Shown: positions 25,836 to 33,815, counted from the stretch's first letter. The stretch is DNA of 64,000 bases from Haloplanus sp. HW8-1 (GCF_023703795.1 NZ_CP098518.1:744001-808000), one strand, 5' to 3'. The notes: generated from the sequence alone by a model not told the origin. Numbers and translations: made by a program.

Positions 25836-26000
25836 ATGCCCGAGTGCGTCGAATGCGGGGCCGACGTGACCCTGCACGAGGATCTGGAAGTCGGAGAGAT
25901 CGTCGACTGTGGAACCTGCGGTGCCGAACTCGAAGTCGTCGGCCTCGATCCCGTCGAACTGGACGCCGCCCCGGAACTCGAAGAGGACTGGGGCGAGTAA
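25836..26000 (+). CDS. lysW: LysW/ArgW-type amino-group carrier protein
   Basis: ATG 25836 gives 54 residues: a zinc-ribbon Cys-Val-Glu-Cys near the N-terminus, Cys-Gly-Thr-Cys in the middle, and the diagnostic C-terminal Glu-Asp-Trp-Gly-Glu. The gamma-carboxyl of that last Glu carries the substrate amino group during lysine or arginine synthesis in the LysW pathway. The partner ligase and kinase genes normally cluster with it; none is visible here, so it is detached from its operon or a second copy. Confidence 0.88.
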   Translation: MPECVECGADVTLHEDLEVGEIVDCGTCGAELEVVGLDPVELDAAPELEEDWGE

Positions 26001-26424
26001 CGACCGTCGGTCTCCGTCCGCGTTCCGCGTCGCAACCGAGACGTAGCCTCTCCTCTCCGTCGAGGGCGGATCCCGTCGGCATCGGTGGTCACGTCGGGTC
26101 CCGTCTGCCGCCCACCCGCCACGGCGGACGGTCCGGCGTCTGTCGACGTAGTGTCGATAAAAGACCACCCGCAGGATCCGGGGACCGAAAGTACCCCTAC
26201 CAACTGTCCCCGTCTTCCTGCGTCTCGTTAGGTAGCGGGGACCGAACCGATATATATCTTGTGTCAGACGAGAGTCGGACACGACCGTTCAGCGGCATGA
26301 GAGTCCGCCACACGGCCGAACTGTCGTCGCGGTCGTGTACCAGTCGCTCGGCTCCGTTGCCGGGACTCCCCGGGCCCGACGGCGTGGGAGAAGAGTTTTG
26401 CCGCGGTCCGGCGTACGGCGGCCC
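26001..26424. other. Intergenic region upstream of the ferredoxin gene
   Basis: This is 424 bp. A strong TATA-like GATATATATC lies at about 26249-26258, and a short frame of about 43 codons begins at 26297, but its sequence (Arg/Ser/Pro/Gly-rich) is not convincing as a protein. An untranslated leader or a small RNA from that promoter is possible. No RNA structure is recognised. Confidence 0.4.
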
Positions 26425-26748
26425 ATGACCGAGTACACCGTCGAGTTCGTCGGTACGGGCGAGACGATTCAGGTGTCGGAGAAACGGACCATCCTGCAGG
26501 CGTGCCTCGACGCCGGCATCGCACAGGAATATTCCTGTCGCGTCGGCATGTGCCTGGCCTGCTCCGCGGAGATAATCGAGGGGGAGGTGACCCAGCCGGC
26601 GGCCCGGGCACTGACCGACGCGGAGGCGGAGACGTACGCGCTGACCTGTATGGCACGCCCGCAGAGCGACCTGGTGCTCGATCGCGGGCAGTACCCACCG
26701 AGCATCGATGACGCCGCGACCGACGCGGCGGCCGCCGCCGACGACTGA
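26425..26748 (+). CDS. Plant-type 2Fe-2S ferredoxin
   Basis: ATG 26425 gives 107 residues. Cluster ligands are Cys38, Cys43, Cys46 and Cys75 (C-x4-C-x2-C-x28-C), the classical [2Fe-2S] pattern. An acidic Ala/Asp tail follows. It is shorter than the major haloarchaeal ferredoxin, which has an N-terminal acidic insertion, so this is a second-type ferredoxin. It is encoded 8 bp before a rubrerythrin-like gene, suggesting that the two work as a redox pair. Confidence 0.9.
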   Translation: MTEYTVEFVGTGETIQVSEKRTILQACLDAGIAQEYSCRVGMCLACSAEIIEGEVTQPAARALTDAEAETYALTCMARPQSDLVLDRGQYPPSIDDAATDAAAAADD

Positions 26749-26756
26749 CGCCACCC

Positions 26757-27359
26757 ATGGACGCCGACGCCCTCCGCGCCCGGGTCGAAGCCGACGCCGC
26801 CGCGGATCTCGACTTGCTCGGCTCGCGGGAGTTGCTGGTTGCACTCTCGGGTGGCGACCCACGGCCCGCGGCGCTCATCGCCGCCGCCGCCCAAAGCGAA
26901 CGCGCCGCCCGCCGGACGTTCCGCGAGTGGGCCGAGACGGCCGCCGACACCGCCCTCCGGGAGACGTACGCGGCCGTCGCGGACCAGGAGGACGACCACT
27001 TCCGTCGGGTACGGTCCCTCGACGACGCGCCCGCGGCGTCCGCTCCCGACGGAGCGGGACCGATGCACGCCTACCTCCGCGGTCGCGACGACCCCATCCA
27101 CCGGGTCGCGGGCGGGATGGTCGGGCGGACGCTCGTCAGTCTCCGGACCCACGGCGCCCTGATCGATTTCTTCGAGGGACGTGACGCCGCGGCCGAGGGA
27201 CTGTTCCGGGAGCTACGGGCCGAGACCGCCGACTGCCTCGACGACGGACTCGAGGTGCTCGACGCACGCACTGACGACGACTGGGATGCCGCCGTGGCGG
27301 TCGCGGAGTACACCGTCCGTCTGGCGGCCGACGACCTCCGGGACGCCCCCCGGTCGTAG
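26757..27359 (+). CDS. Rubrerythrin/ferritin-like helical protein
   Basis: This 200-residue all-helical protein has possible di-iron ligands: Glu in Gln-Ser-Glu-Arg-Ala, the Glu-x2-His pattern in Gln-Glu-Asp-Asp-His, and a later Val-Ala-Glu-Tyr. No C-terminal rubredoxin domain is present, so an external electron donor is needed; the adjacent ferredoxin would suit. It may reduce peroxide or store iron. The ligand set is incomplete by eye, so activity is uncertain. Confidence 0.68.
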   Translation: MDADALRARVEADAAADLDLLGSRELLVALSGGDPRPAALIAAAAQSERAARRTFREWAETAADTALRETYAAVADQEDDHFRRVRSLDDAPAASAPDGAGPMHAYLRGRDDPIHRVAGGMVGRTLVSLRTHGALIDFFEGRDAAAEGLFRELRAETADCLDDGLEVLDARTDDDWDAAVAVAEYTVRLAADDLRDAPRS

Positions 27360-27422
27360 CTCCTGTGTGACCCCCGTGCACTGCCGTGGTACGCTTTTCG
27401 GCGCCCGGATCCTTCTCGTGGT

Positions 27423-28496
27423 ATGAGTCACCACGTCACACGACGGAGGACGATGGCGCTCGCCGCCGGCACGGCCCTGGCGGGCTGTCTCGGTGAGACG
27501 TCGGATGCGCCCCCGGCCGCATCCGCCACCGAGACGTCCGTCCGCGGTCCGCCGCCGGCCGATCGAGGCCTTCCACTCGCCTACGACCGCGACCGACTCC
27601 GAGAGGCCGTCGTCTCCGGTGGGGTTGCCGTGGACGGCATCCCCTCGATCGACGACCCCTCGTTCGTCGACGCGTCGGCTGCCGCGCTTCCGGCCGATGG
27701 GGACGTCGTCTTCGGCGTCGTCCGCGGCGGGACGCCGACGGCGTACCCCCGGCAGATCCTCGTCCACCACGAGATCGTCAACGATCGACTGGACGGCGTC
27801 CCAGTGAGCGTCACCTACTGCCCGCTCACCGGGACGACGATGGGTTTCGAACGCGGCGCCACCACTTTCGGCGTCTCCGGAGACCTAGTCAACAGCAACC
27901 TCGTCATGTACGACCGTGGGACCGACAGCCGGTGGCCACAGATGCTCGCGACCGCCATCGCGGGGCCGCTCTCGGGGCAGTCGCTCCGTGAGTTCGACCT
28001 GCACTGGACCACCTGGGGGCGGTGGCGCGCCCGCTACCCCGACACCCGCGTGTTGTCCCGTGACACCGGGTACGTCCGGAACTACGGCGTCGACCCGTAC
28101 GGCTCGTACGGGCCGAAACGGGGCTACTACGCACAGGAGTACACCGTGTTCCAACCGCTCACGGACGACGGTCGTCTCCCGACCAAGGCAGTGGTCGTCG
28201 GCGTCCGAACCCCACAGGGTGCCGCGGCGGTCTCCCGGTCGCGGCTCCGGCGGCGTGGAGTCGCCGACCTTTCGATCGCCGACGACCGCGTCCTGATCGT
28301 CGCGGACGACGCCCTCGACGCGGCGTATGGCTACCGGGTACCCGGCGAGACGGCGGTGACGGCCGACTCCGACGGGGTACTCGTCGACGGGACTCGCCAC
28401 GCCCCGGCCGCGCTCCCGTTCGAGCGGCGGCCGGCGGTCGAAGCGATGTGGTTCGCGTGGTCGGGCTTCTATCCCGGGACGGCGCTCCATGCGTGA
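27423..28496 (+). CDS. DUF3179 lipoprotein
   Basis: This 357-residue protein has an Arg-Arg-Arg Tat-like start and a Leu-Ala-Gly-Cys lipobox (Cys22). It carries the DUF3179 landmark Val-Thr-Tyr-Cys-Pro-Leu-Thr-Gly-Thr (about 133-141) and later a Trp-Arg-Ala-Arg-Tyr-Pro-Asp-Thr stretch. The conserved Cys and the surrounding pattern suggest a surface metal or thiol site, but the family has no known activity. It overlaps the next membrane gene by 8 bp, so the two probably act together. Confidence 0.83.
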   Translation: MSHHVTRRRTMALAAGTALAGCLGETSDAPPAASATETSVRGPPPADRGLPLAYDRDRLREAVVSGGVAVDGIPSIDDPSFVDASAAALPADGDVVFGVVRGGTPTAYPRQILVHHEIVNDRLDGVPVSVTYCPLTGTTMGFERGATTFGVSGDLVNSNLVMYDRGTDSRWPQMLATAIAGPLSGQSLREFDLHWTTWGRWRARYPDTRVLSRDTGYVRNYGVDPYGSYGPKRGYYAQEYTVFQPLTDDGRLPTKAVVVGVRTPQGAAAVSRSRLRRRGVADLSIADDRVLIVADDALDAAYGYRVPGETAVTADSDGVLVDGTRHAPAALPFERRPAVEAMWFAWSGFYPGTALHA

Positions 28497-29052
28497 TCGC
28501 GTATGCGGGACCCCGCGCGGCGTCGCCGCTGCCCTCCGCCGGTCCGACGGCCGAGCGGCGTTCCTCCTCGCGGTGGTCGGCTACCCACCGCTGTATCTCG
28601 CGTCGATCGGCCACCTCGTCCTCGGCGCTCGGGGGTACTCGATCCGCGTGGTATCGGCGCCGCTCGCGCGGGCCCTGCAGTCGACTCGGTCCTTCTCGTT
28701 CGAGCCGATCGCACGGATCACGGTCGATCCCGTGGCGCTGCTAGTGTCGCCGCTCGACGTCGGTATCGCTCTCCTTCTGGCCATCCTCGTCGGCTGCAAC
28801 CTCGCCGTCGGCGTCGTCGCGTGGCGTGCGCCGGCGGTGTGTGGCGTCGGCGTCGGGAAGTCGGCCGGCGTCCTCGCCGGTCTGCCGGCGTTGCTGACCG
28901 GGGCGACCTGCTGTGGCCCTGCCGTCCTCTTCGTCGTCGGCGTCGGCACCACCGGCACACTCGTTTCGGCGGTGCAGTACGCGACGCCGGTGGCGGGACT
29001 CCTCCTCGTGGGAAGTCTCCTCGTCGTCGCCGGACGCCGCACTCAGGACTGA
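28489..29052 (+). CDS. Membrane protein with CCGP motif, coupled to DUF3179
   Basis: This 187-residue protein has hydrophobic segments at about 22-46, 88-115, 125-152 and 158-182. The motif Thr-Cys-Cys-Gly-Pro-Ala (140-145) starts a helix, recalling vicinal-Cys sites in mercury or copper membrane proteins. The small membrane protein at 319-771 has a similarly placed GCPxC. It overlaps the DUF3179 gene by 8 bp and converges with an HTH gene, with a 10-bp overlap at its 3' end. Function unknown; metal or disulfide handling is inference. Confidence 0.72.
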   Translation: MRDRVCGTPRGVAAALRRSDGRAAFLLAVVGYPPLYLASIGHLVLGARGYSIRVVSAPLARALQSTRSFSFEPIARITVDPVALLVSPLDVGIALLLAILVGCNLAVGVVAWRAPAVCGVGVGKSAGVLAGLPALLTGATCCGPAVLFVVGVGTTGTLVSAVQYATPVAGLLLVGSLLVVAGRRTQD

Positions 29053-29654
29053 CGCGACACCTCGGGCGGCTCGACGGTTCCGGTGTCGTCGGTGGCGGTC
29101 GACCGGTAGCTGTGGACGGCCGCCGAGACGCCGAACACGACGACGACGACGGCCATCCAGACGAGCGGTGGGAGTGCACCGAACGGTGGAACCCCGAGCC
29201 AGACGGCGACGGCGACGACGGCGGACACCGCCGAGAGGGCGAGATAATACCGGTCCCACGAGAGCCGTTCGTCGCCGATCTCCTCGAGGTAGATGTCCAG
29301 TTCCTCGATAGCCTCGGTGAGTTCGACGTGGCCGCTGTCGTCGTCGAAACGAACGAGTCCCGTCCGCACAAGTTTCGGCAGGTGGGACTGCTGGAGGGCG
29401 GTGTAGACGCGCTTGCGCTCCGCCGCCGTCACCTCGCTGATCGAGCAGTCGTTCTCCCAGGCGGCGACCTGGTCGGCCAGCGAGCCGATAGTCACCGTGT
29501 CTTCCTGCAGGAGCGCGTACAGCGCGTACCGGCGGCGGCGGTTCGACAGCACGTCGAACACCTCCTGTTCCGTCGGCGTCTCCCCTCCGTGTGTGACCGC
29601 CGTCGCCACGTCCTCGGATGTCTCCGGTCTGACTGCCCCCCCCTGTTCACTCAT
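29043..29654 (-). CDS. Membrane-anchored winged-HTH protein (DUF7344-type)
   Basis: This 203-residue protein has an N-terminal winged helix (about 28-120) with Val-Leu-Ser-Asn-Arg-Arg-Arg-Arg-Tyr-Ala-Leu-Tyr, the start common to haloarchaeal DUF7344 domains, followed by two membrane helices (133-152 and 157-176). It is probably a membrane-tethered regulator. It converges with the CCGP protein gene. A GTATTAAA box lies upstream on the minus strand. Confidence 0.8.
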   Translation of the reverse strand: MSEQGGAVRPETSEDVATAVTHGGETPTEQEVFDVLSNRRRRYALYALLQEDTVTIGSLADQVAAWENDCSISEVTAAERKRVYTALQQSHLPKLVRTGLVRFDDDSGHVELTEAIEELDIYLEEIGDERLSWDRYYLALSAVSAVVAVAVWLGVPPFGALPPLVWMAVVVVVFGVSAAVHSYRSTATDDTGTVEPPEVSRQS

Positions 29655-29793
29655 CCGTGGTCCGGTTGGTGGATGGTGGCTACCTCTGTATTAAAGTTCG
29701 TACTGCGATCTCAGGTTCGATAACACGGGGAGGGCCGAACTCGCACTGGGCGCAAACCACAAGACACGAGGTACTCCACGGCGTGTCGAACGT

Positions 29794-30150
29794 ATGAGCA
29801 ACTATCTCGTCGCGATGGAGGCTGCCTGGCTGGTCAGGGACGTCGAAGACGTCGACGACGCCATCGGCGTCGCGGTCAGTGAAGCGGGAAAACGCCTGAA
29901 CGAACAGGACAAGGAGTACGTCGAGGTCGAAGTGGGTGTCACGCCCTGTCCCGCCTGTGGGGAGCCGTTCGACTCGGCGTTCATCGCCGCCGACACCGCG
30001 CTGGTCGGCCTCCTCCTCGAAATCGAGGTGTTCAATGCCGACGGCGAGAACCACGCCACTCGCATCGCGAAAAGCGAAGTCGGGGGCGCCCTCCGCGACG
30101 TACCGCTGTCGGTGATCGAAGTCATGAAAACCGAAGACGACGAGGACTGA
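29794..30150 (+). CDS. DUF555 (UPF0212) protein
   Basis: This 118-residue protein is conserved in euryarchaea. Cys52-x2-Cys55 (Thr-Pro-Cys-Pro-Ala-Cys-Gly) marks half of a zinc site, and the beginning Met-Ser-Asn-Tyr-Leu-Val-Ala-Met-Glu-Ala-Ala-Trp is characteristic. The function is unknown in any organism I can name. It appears monocistronic. Confidence 0.85.
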   Translation: MSNYLVAMEAAWLVRDVEDVDDAIGVAVSEAGKRLNEQDKEYVEVEVGVTPCPACGEPFDSAFIAADTALVGLLLEIEVFNADGENHATRIAKSEVGGALRDVPLSVIEVMKTEDDED

Positions 30151-30262
30151 CTCCGGAGTTCGGACGAAGCCGCCCTCGACCGCTCGACACACGCGTGGCT
30201 CGGCATCGGCGCGCCCGAAGAGCGGCGCCGACGTCCCCCGACTTACGGTCCGTCCACGGTCC

Positions 30263-30427
30263 TCACTCGTCGCGTGTCTTCAGCCACTCGTCGAGGAGGG
30301 TCCGGATCGCCGCCGGCCGGTTGTCCCGGTGGTCGCTGAAGGCGATCTCGTCCACGGCATCGAGTGTCTCCTCCTCCAGTTCGACGGTGACCGTCTCCAT
30401 CTCCGCGAGTCCGTCTCCCTCGGTCAT
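30263..30427 (-). CDS. Ribbon-helix-helix mini-protein
   Basis: ATG at 30427 and TGA at 30263-30265 encode 54 residues: a beta strand Glu-Thr-Val-Thr-Val-Glu-Leu, then two helices around Leu-Asp-Ala-Val-Asp-Glu-Ile-Ala and Pro-Ala-Ala-Ile-Arg-Thr-Leu-Leu-Asp-Glu-Trp. This is the CopG/MetJ ribbon-helix-helix plan and it would bind DNA as a dimer. No toxin gene is adjacent, so an antitoxin role has no support. Its target is unknown. Confidence 0.75.
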   Translation of the reverse strand: MTEGDGLAEMETVTVELEEETLDAVDEIAFSDHRDNRPAAIRTLLDEWLKTRDE

Positions 30428-30465
30428 GTGCTAATCGCCACGCGGCAAGCCCACAAATAGCTCCG

Positions 30466-30852
30466 TCAGACGGCCGTCCGGCGTCCGTGTGACTTTCCGC
30501 CCGGGGCGGCGTTCAACGGTAGAAGTCGGACTTCTCTGTCCGGTGTGGAGAGGCCTCGGCGACGCGCCGGACCTTCGAGGGTTCCCGACGCCGCGTGCCG
30601 CCCGACGGTTTCGTAGCGAAACTCCGTGTCCGGGGCGAGGCTCGTCACCGCCTCGTGGAGTCGGCCGACGAGGGTCCCGCGGTCGTACGGTTCGCCGGCA
30701 TCGAGCCAGTCTCGCTCCCGTGCGTAGCCGTCGTTCCCCGACGGAATGACGCTCACCACCACCCGCTCGTCGAGGACGCCTCCGAACGCCACGGCACGGA
30801 CCATCGCCGCCTCGGCGAGATCCGATCCGTCGAACGGCACGACGAACGACAT
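30466..30852 (-). pseudogene. Universal stress protein with internal deletion and frameshift
   Basis: The first 90 residues (from Met-Ser-Phe-Val-Val-Pro-Phe-Asp-Gly-Ser) read as an intact UspA N-terminal half. After Ala-Ala-Ser-Gly-Thr the frame becomes Arg/Pro-rich. Shifting by one base gives Ser-Lys-Val-Arg-Arg-Val-Ala-Glu, then Ala-Ser-Pro-His-Arg-Thr-Glu-Lys-Ser-Asp-Phe-Tyr and a stop, the natural ending I recall for this haloarchaeal family. About 50 residues between, including the ATP-binding Gly-x2-Gly segment, are missing. The gene is therefore a decayed copy; an intact Usp gene lies at 33885-34322. Confidence 0.65.
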
Positions 30853-30942
30853 GGGCTGTACGGGCCAGGGGGTGTGAGTGATTCGGGTCGCTGACTCCCC
30901 CGGACCGAAGCCGCTTTGTCGCCGGCTGCCCGCTCCGATGAC

Positions 30943-31362
30943 GTGACCCGACCCGTTGCCCACCACTTCGGCGTGACCGTGGCCGACCTCGATCGGGCGG
31001 TCGAGTTCTACCGTGACACCCTCGGTCTCGGCCCCTGCGAGCGATTCAGTGTCTCCGGCGAAGCCTTCGCCGACGTCGTCGGCGTCGACGGCGCCACCGG
31101 CCGTTTCGCCCACTTCGACGCCGACGGCGCCCGGATCGAACTCGTCGAGTACGATCCCGAGGGGGCGGCGACCACCGGAGACGCGATCAACCAGCCGGGC
31201 GTGAAACACCTCGGCCTCACCGTCGAGGACCTCGACGCCTTCTACGCCGACCTCGATCCCACCGTTCCCACCACGAGTCCACCCCGGACGACCGAGACCG
31301 GGACGCGGATCTGCTTCGTTCAGGATCCGGAGGGAAACCTCATCGAGATTCTGGAGGCGTGA
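30943..31362 (+). CDS. VOC-family (glyoxalase-like) protein
   Basis: I choose GTG 30943 (Val-Thr-Arg-Pro-Val-Ala-His-His-Phe) over an upstream TTG, giving 139 residues. Two beta-alpha-beta repeats are visible: His-His-Phe-Gly-Val-Thr-Val-Ala-Asp-Leu at the start and His-Leu-Gly-Leu-Thr-Val-Glu-Asp-Leu at about 88, ending Asp-Pro-Glu-Gly-Asn-Leu-Ile-Glu-Ile. Metal ligands are a His and a Glu in each repeat. It could be a glyoxalase, epimerase or dioxygenase relative; the substrate cannot be inferred. Confidence 0.83.
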   Translation: MTRPVAHHFGVTVADLDRAVEFYRDTLGLGPCERFSVSGEAFADVVGVDGATGRFAHFDADGARIELVEYDPEGAATTGDAINQPGVKHLGLTVEDLDAFYADLDPTVPTTSPPRTTETGTRICFVQDPEGNLIEILEA

Positions 31363-31433
31363 GACGGAACCCAAAAGACGTATTCCGTGGTACGGGCTAC
31401 CCTCGTTTTGAAGAGTCGACTCAGTCACACAGC

Positions 31434-31556
31434 ATGCCCAACTCCAGTCGCAGTCCGTCACGTCGGATCGCCGCTCTTCCCGCACCGCCCGTACCGCTCG
31501 ACACCGATCGGAACGATCACCCCTCGTCAACGGGGGTGACCTCGGGCGCCGCATGA
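31434..31556 (+). CDS. Possible 40-residue leader of the HalOD1 gene
   Basis: A short frame of Ser/Arg/Pro-rich sequence ends with TGA overlapping the ATG of the HalOD1 gene by 4 bp. The overlap hints at translational coupling, but composition is not protein-like and no homologue is recognised. It is offered as a weak candidate only. Confidence 0.2.
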   Translation: MPNSSRSPSRRIAALPAPPVPLDTDRNDHPSSTGVTSGAA

Positions 31557-31831
31557 CCGAGAGCGATCCCTCGGGCACCCGCTGGGACGAGGATCACGGC
31601 GCTTACGTGAGCCGGTTCGACGAGGCGCGCCGGTCGCCGAGCGTCGCCGTCGCCGAGGCGCTGGCGGCGACGGTCGACGTGGCCGACCGACCACTGTTCG
31701 ATTACGTCGACCCCGACGCCTTGGACGCCCTCGTCGTCGGGTCGCCCGCCTCGACCGCCGTCACGTTCGACGTCGAGGGTGCGGCCGTCACCGTCCGTGG
31801 CGACGGCCGGATCCTCGTCCGGCCGCCGTGA
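31553..31831 (+). CDS. HalOD1 output-domain protein
   Basis: This 92-residue protein consists of one HalOD1-type domain: Pro-Ser-Val-Ala-Val-Ala-Glu-Ala-Leu-Ala, then Asp-x2-Pro-Leu-Phe-Asp-Tyr-Val-Asp-Pro-Asp-Ala-Leu-Asp-Ala-Leu, and a C-terminal beta hairpin ending in Val-Thr-Val-Arg-Gly-Asp-Gly. Such domains are found in haloarchaeal signalling proteins or stand alone, as here. The biochemical role is unknown. Confidence 0.82.
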   Translation: MTESDPSGTRWDEDHGAYVSRFDEARRSPSVAVAEALAATVDVADRPLFDYVDPDALDALVVGSPASTAVTFDVEGAAVTVRGDGRILVRPP

Positions 31832-31860
31832 CCGGATCGACGACGCGTCGCCACGCTCGT

Positions 31861-32211
31861 CTACGCCTTCGGTTCGATCCGTCCCGCGAACGTCTGTCGG
31901 TGGATCGTTCCGTCCCGAACGACGAACGTGTCGGTACAGAACTCGTAGTCGTTGTCCGGGGTCTCCCCGTTCCAGACGATGTAGGCGTACTCCCCCTCGA
32001 CGGTCTTCTGATCGAGTTCGATCCGCGAGCCCTCCTGGGCGAACTCCTCGAACAGGCCCGCGAAGAGGTCCTCGATCTCGTCGAGGCCCCGGAACGTCCC
32101 CATGTTCGTGATGATCACGGAGTCGTCGGTGTAGTCGTCGAGCGTCGCGTCGAGATCCTGTGTCGTGAACGCGTCCAGGTGATGGTCAAGCACGTCTTCG
32201 GTCGTCGTCAT
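31861..32211 (-). CDS. SnoaL/NTF2-like protein
   Basis: I choose ATG 32211 (Met-Thr-Thr-Thr-Glu-Asp), giving 116 residues. The NTF2-like cone fold is suggested by an N-terminal helix with His-His-Leu-Asp-Ala-Phe, Leu-Asp-Asp-Tyr-Thr-Asp-Asp-Ser-Val, a helix with Gly-Leu-Asp-Glu-Ile and four C-terminal strands. It may bind or isomerise a small hydrophobic molecule. The gene stands alone. Confidence 0.8.
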   Translation of the reverse strand: MTTTEDVLDHHLDAFTTQDLDATLDDYTDDSVIITNMGTFRGLDEIEDLFAGLFEEFAQEGSRIELDQKTVEGEYAYIVWNGETPDNDYEFCTDTFVVRDGTIHRQTFAGRIEPKA

Positions 32212-32305
32212 GAGTGTGTCACCGATCGTCCGTTTCGGGCACACTGTGATGAACGTTACCCGCACAGACGCCGGTGGCGCTCGGCCGCGTCGGGTCCGGT
32301 CGAAC

Positions 32306-32410
32306 TCACCCGAAATAGAGGATGGCGAACCCGAGCGCCGCCGCGAGGAGCAGAAAGACCATCAGATAGTCGAATATCCCTTCGGGTGTCGTCGGCGATG
32401 GGACGTTCAT
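32306..32410 (-). CDS. 34-residue single-helix membrane peptide
   Basis: ATG at 32410 and TGA at 32306-32308 encode 34 residues: a polar start Met-Asn-Val-Pro-Ser-Pro, then one hydrophobic helix (about 14-33) with Met-Val-Phe-Leu-Leu-Leu-Ala-Ala-Ala. The gene is short, but codon choice and a well-formed helix favour translation. Small single-helix proteins are common in haloarchaea; function unknown. Confidence 0.5.
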   Translation of the reverse strand: MNVPSPTTPEGIFDYLMVFLLLAAALGFAILYFG

Positions 32411-32504
32411 ACACCCCGCTACGACACCCCGGTTCAAGACGCTAACGCTCGGTCGCGGCGTCGGCCACCAGAGCTAATTGCTCACCGCGCGTTCCACCCA
32501 CCGA

Positions 32505-33815
32505 ATGTCCCTTACGCGACGGAGGGTCCTCGCGGCGGTTGCCCTCACACAGTCGAGTCTCCTCGGTGGCTGCTTCGGCGACGACGGCGAGTCGACACCC
32601 GACGGCGGCGGGACCGGTGACGGTGGAGCGGCGGCGACGGCCACGGACACGGCGACGCCGGCGCCGACCACCGCCGAGCCGACGGCGACGGCCACGGCGA
32701 CGCCCGTCGCTCACGCCGACCTCGCGGCCGCGACGACGAACGTCCTCTCGGAGTTCGAGTGGTTTCGCACCGAGTACGACGCGGCGATTCGGGGCCTCGT
32801 GACGCGCGCCAACCGCGTCCTGGGGGTCGTCGACGACCTCGAATCCGCCGAGCAGTTGACGGAGAGCGACGTGACTGCGCTGCGGTCGGCGACCACGAAC
32901 GTGGCCGACTACGTGACGTCGACCCTGACCGATCACTTCGCGGTCGTCGACGCCCTCCGGATCGGCGACAACGTCTACGTCCGCGACTTCGAGCGCGGCG
33001 TCGTCCGCGGCGACGAGGGACTACAGACCGCCGCGCTCTCCCGCACGCGGGGATTCTATCGGTCGGTCGTCTCCCGCTCGTATCTCGAGAATGCGTTCTC
33101 GCGCCGCCCGGTCTACGGGCCGCTGTACGACATGCTGATTCCCGGCGGATCGGCGGATCGGATCGTCGCGCTCGCGAGCGCCGAGGACGACTTCGTCACC
33201 TGGGCCCACCCCGACCGCACCGAGTCGACGGCCACCGACGGCATCGACCGACACACCCACGAGTTTCCTAGCGGCCACCGGACGTACACGCACGCCCACA
33301 GCCACGGCACAACCCACCCGCTCAACGACCACACGAACGAACCGCAGTACAACGAGCTGTACGCCCACGGCGACGACGGAGTGGCCCTCCTCGAGGACAC
33401 CACGTCCTATCGGGAGCGCCTCGACGACTACGAACCGGTCCTCACCGACCTCTTCGGACCGGTCCGGTCCGCCGACCGCGAGTACGGCGTCACTCTCATG
33501 ATCGGGACCGTCGACGCGGGGTTCACCGCGGAACCGGTCTACCTCGAACGGTTCGCCGATCCCGAGACGGCACGGGCGGCCGTCGCTCCCTCGGACGACG
33601 ATCCGGTGACCGCCTCGAAGACCGCCGTCTTCGCCGACCGCCGGTGGGATCGCGTGTTCTACGAGCGGGACGGCACCACCGTCTACGCCTACCGGTTCCG
33701 CGCCGGCTCGGCGGTCGTCACCGCACTCCCCTCGGACATCCCGTGGGAGCGACGTCCGCAGTGGTCCTCGGGCCTGGAGCCGACCTGGCTGGCCTCGCCC
33801 CCGGGGGACGGATAG
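32505..33815 (+). CDS. His-rich surface lipoprotein
   Basis: This 436-residue protein has Arg-Arg-Arg followed by a hydrophobic stretch and a Leu-Leu-Gly-Gly-Cys lipobox (Cys23), then a Thr/Ala/Gly linker to about 68. A helical region follows, and a cluster of nine histidines falls in residues 250-288 with His-Thr-His and His-Ala-His-Ser-His motifs, typical of Zn or Cu capture loops in metal-binding lipoproteins. The rest is not recognised. It could feed a metal transporter, but none is adjacent. Confidence 0.75.
   Translation: MSLTRRRVLAAVALTQSSLLGGCFGDDGESTPDGGGTGDGGAAATATDTATPAPTTAEPTATATATPVAHADLAAATTNVLSEFEWFRTEYDAAIRGLVTRANRVLGVVDDLESAEQLTESDVTALRSATTNVADYVTSTLTDHFAVVDALRIGDNVYVRDFERGVVRGDEGLQTAALSRTRGFYRSVVSRSYLENAFSRRPVYGPLYDMLIPGGSADRIVALASAEDDFVTWAHPDRTESTATDGIDRHTHEFPSGHRTYTHAHSHGTTHPLNDHTNEPQYNELYAHGDDGVALLEDTTSYRERLDDYEPVLTDLFGPVRSADREYGVTLMIGTVDAGFTAEPVYLERFADPETARAAVAPSDDDPVTASKTAVFADRRWDRVFYERDGTTVYAYRFRAGSAVVTALPSDIPWERRPQWSSGLEPTWLASPPGDG

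Noticed and set aside
30263-30427. Toxin-antitoxin system
   Set aside because: The ribbon-helix-helix gene has no adjacent toxin-like gene.
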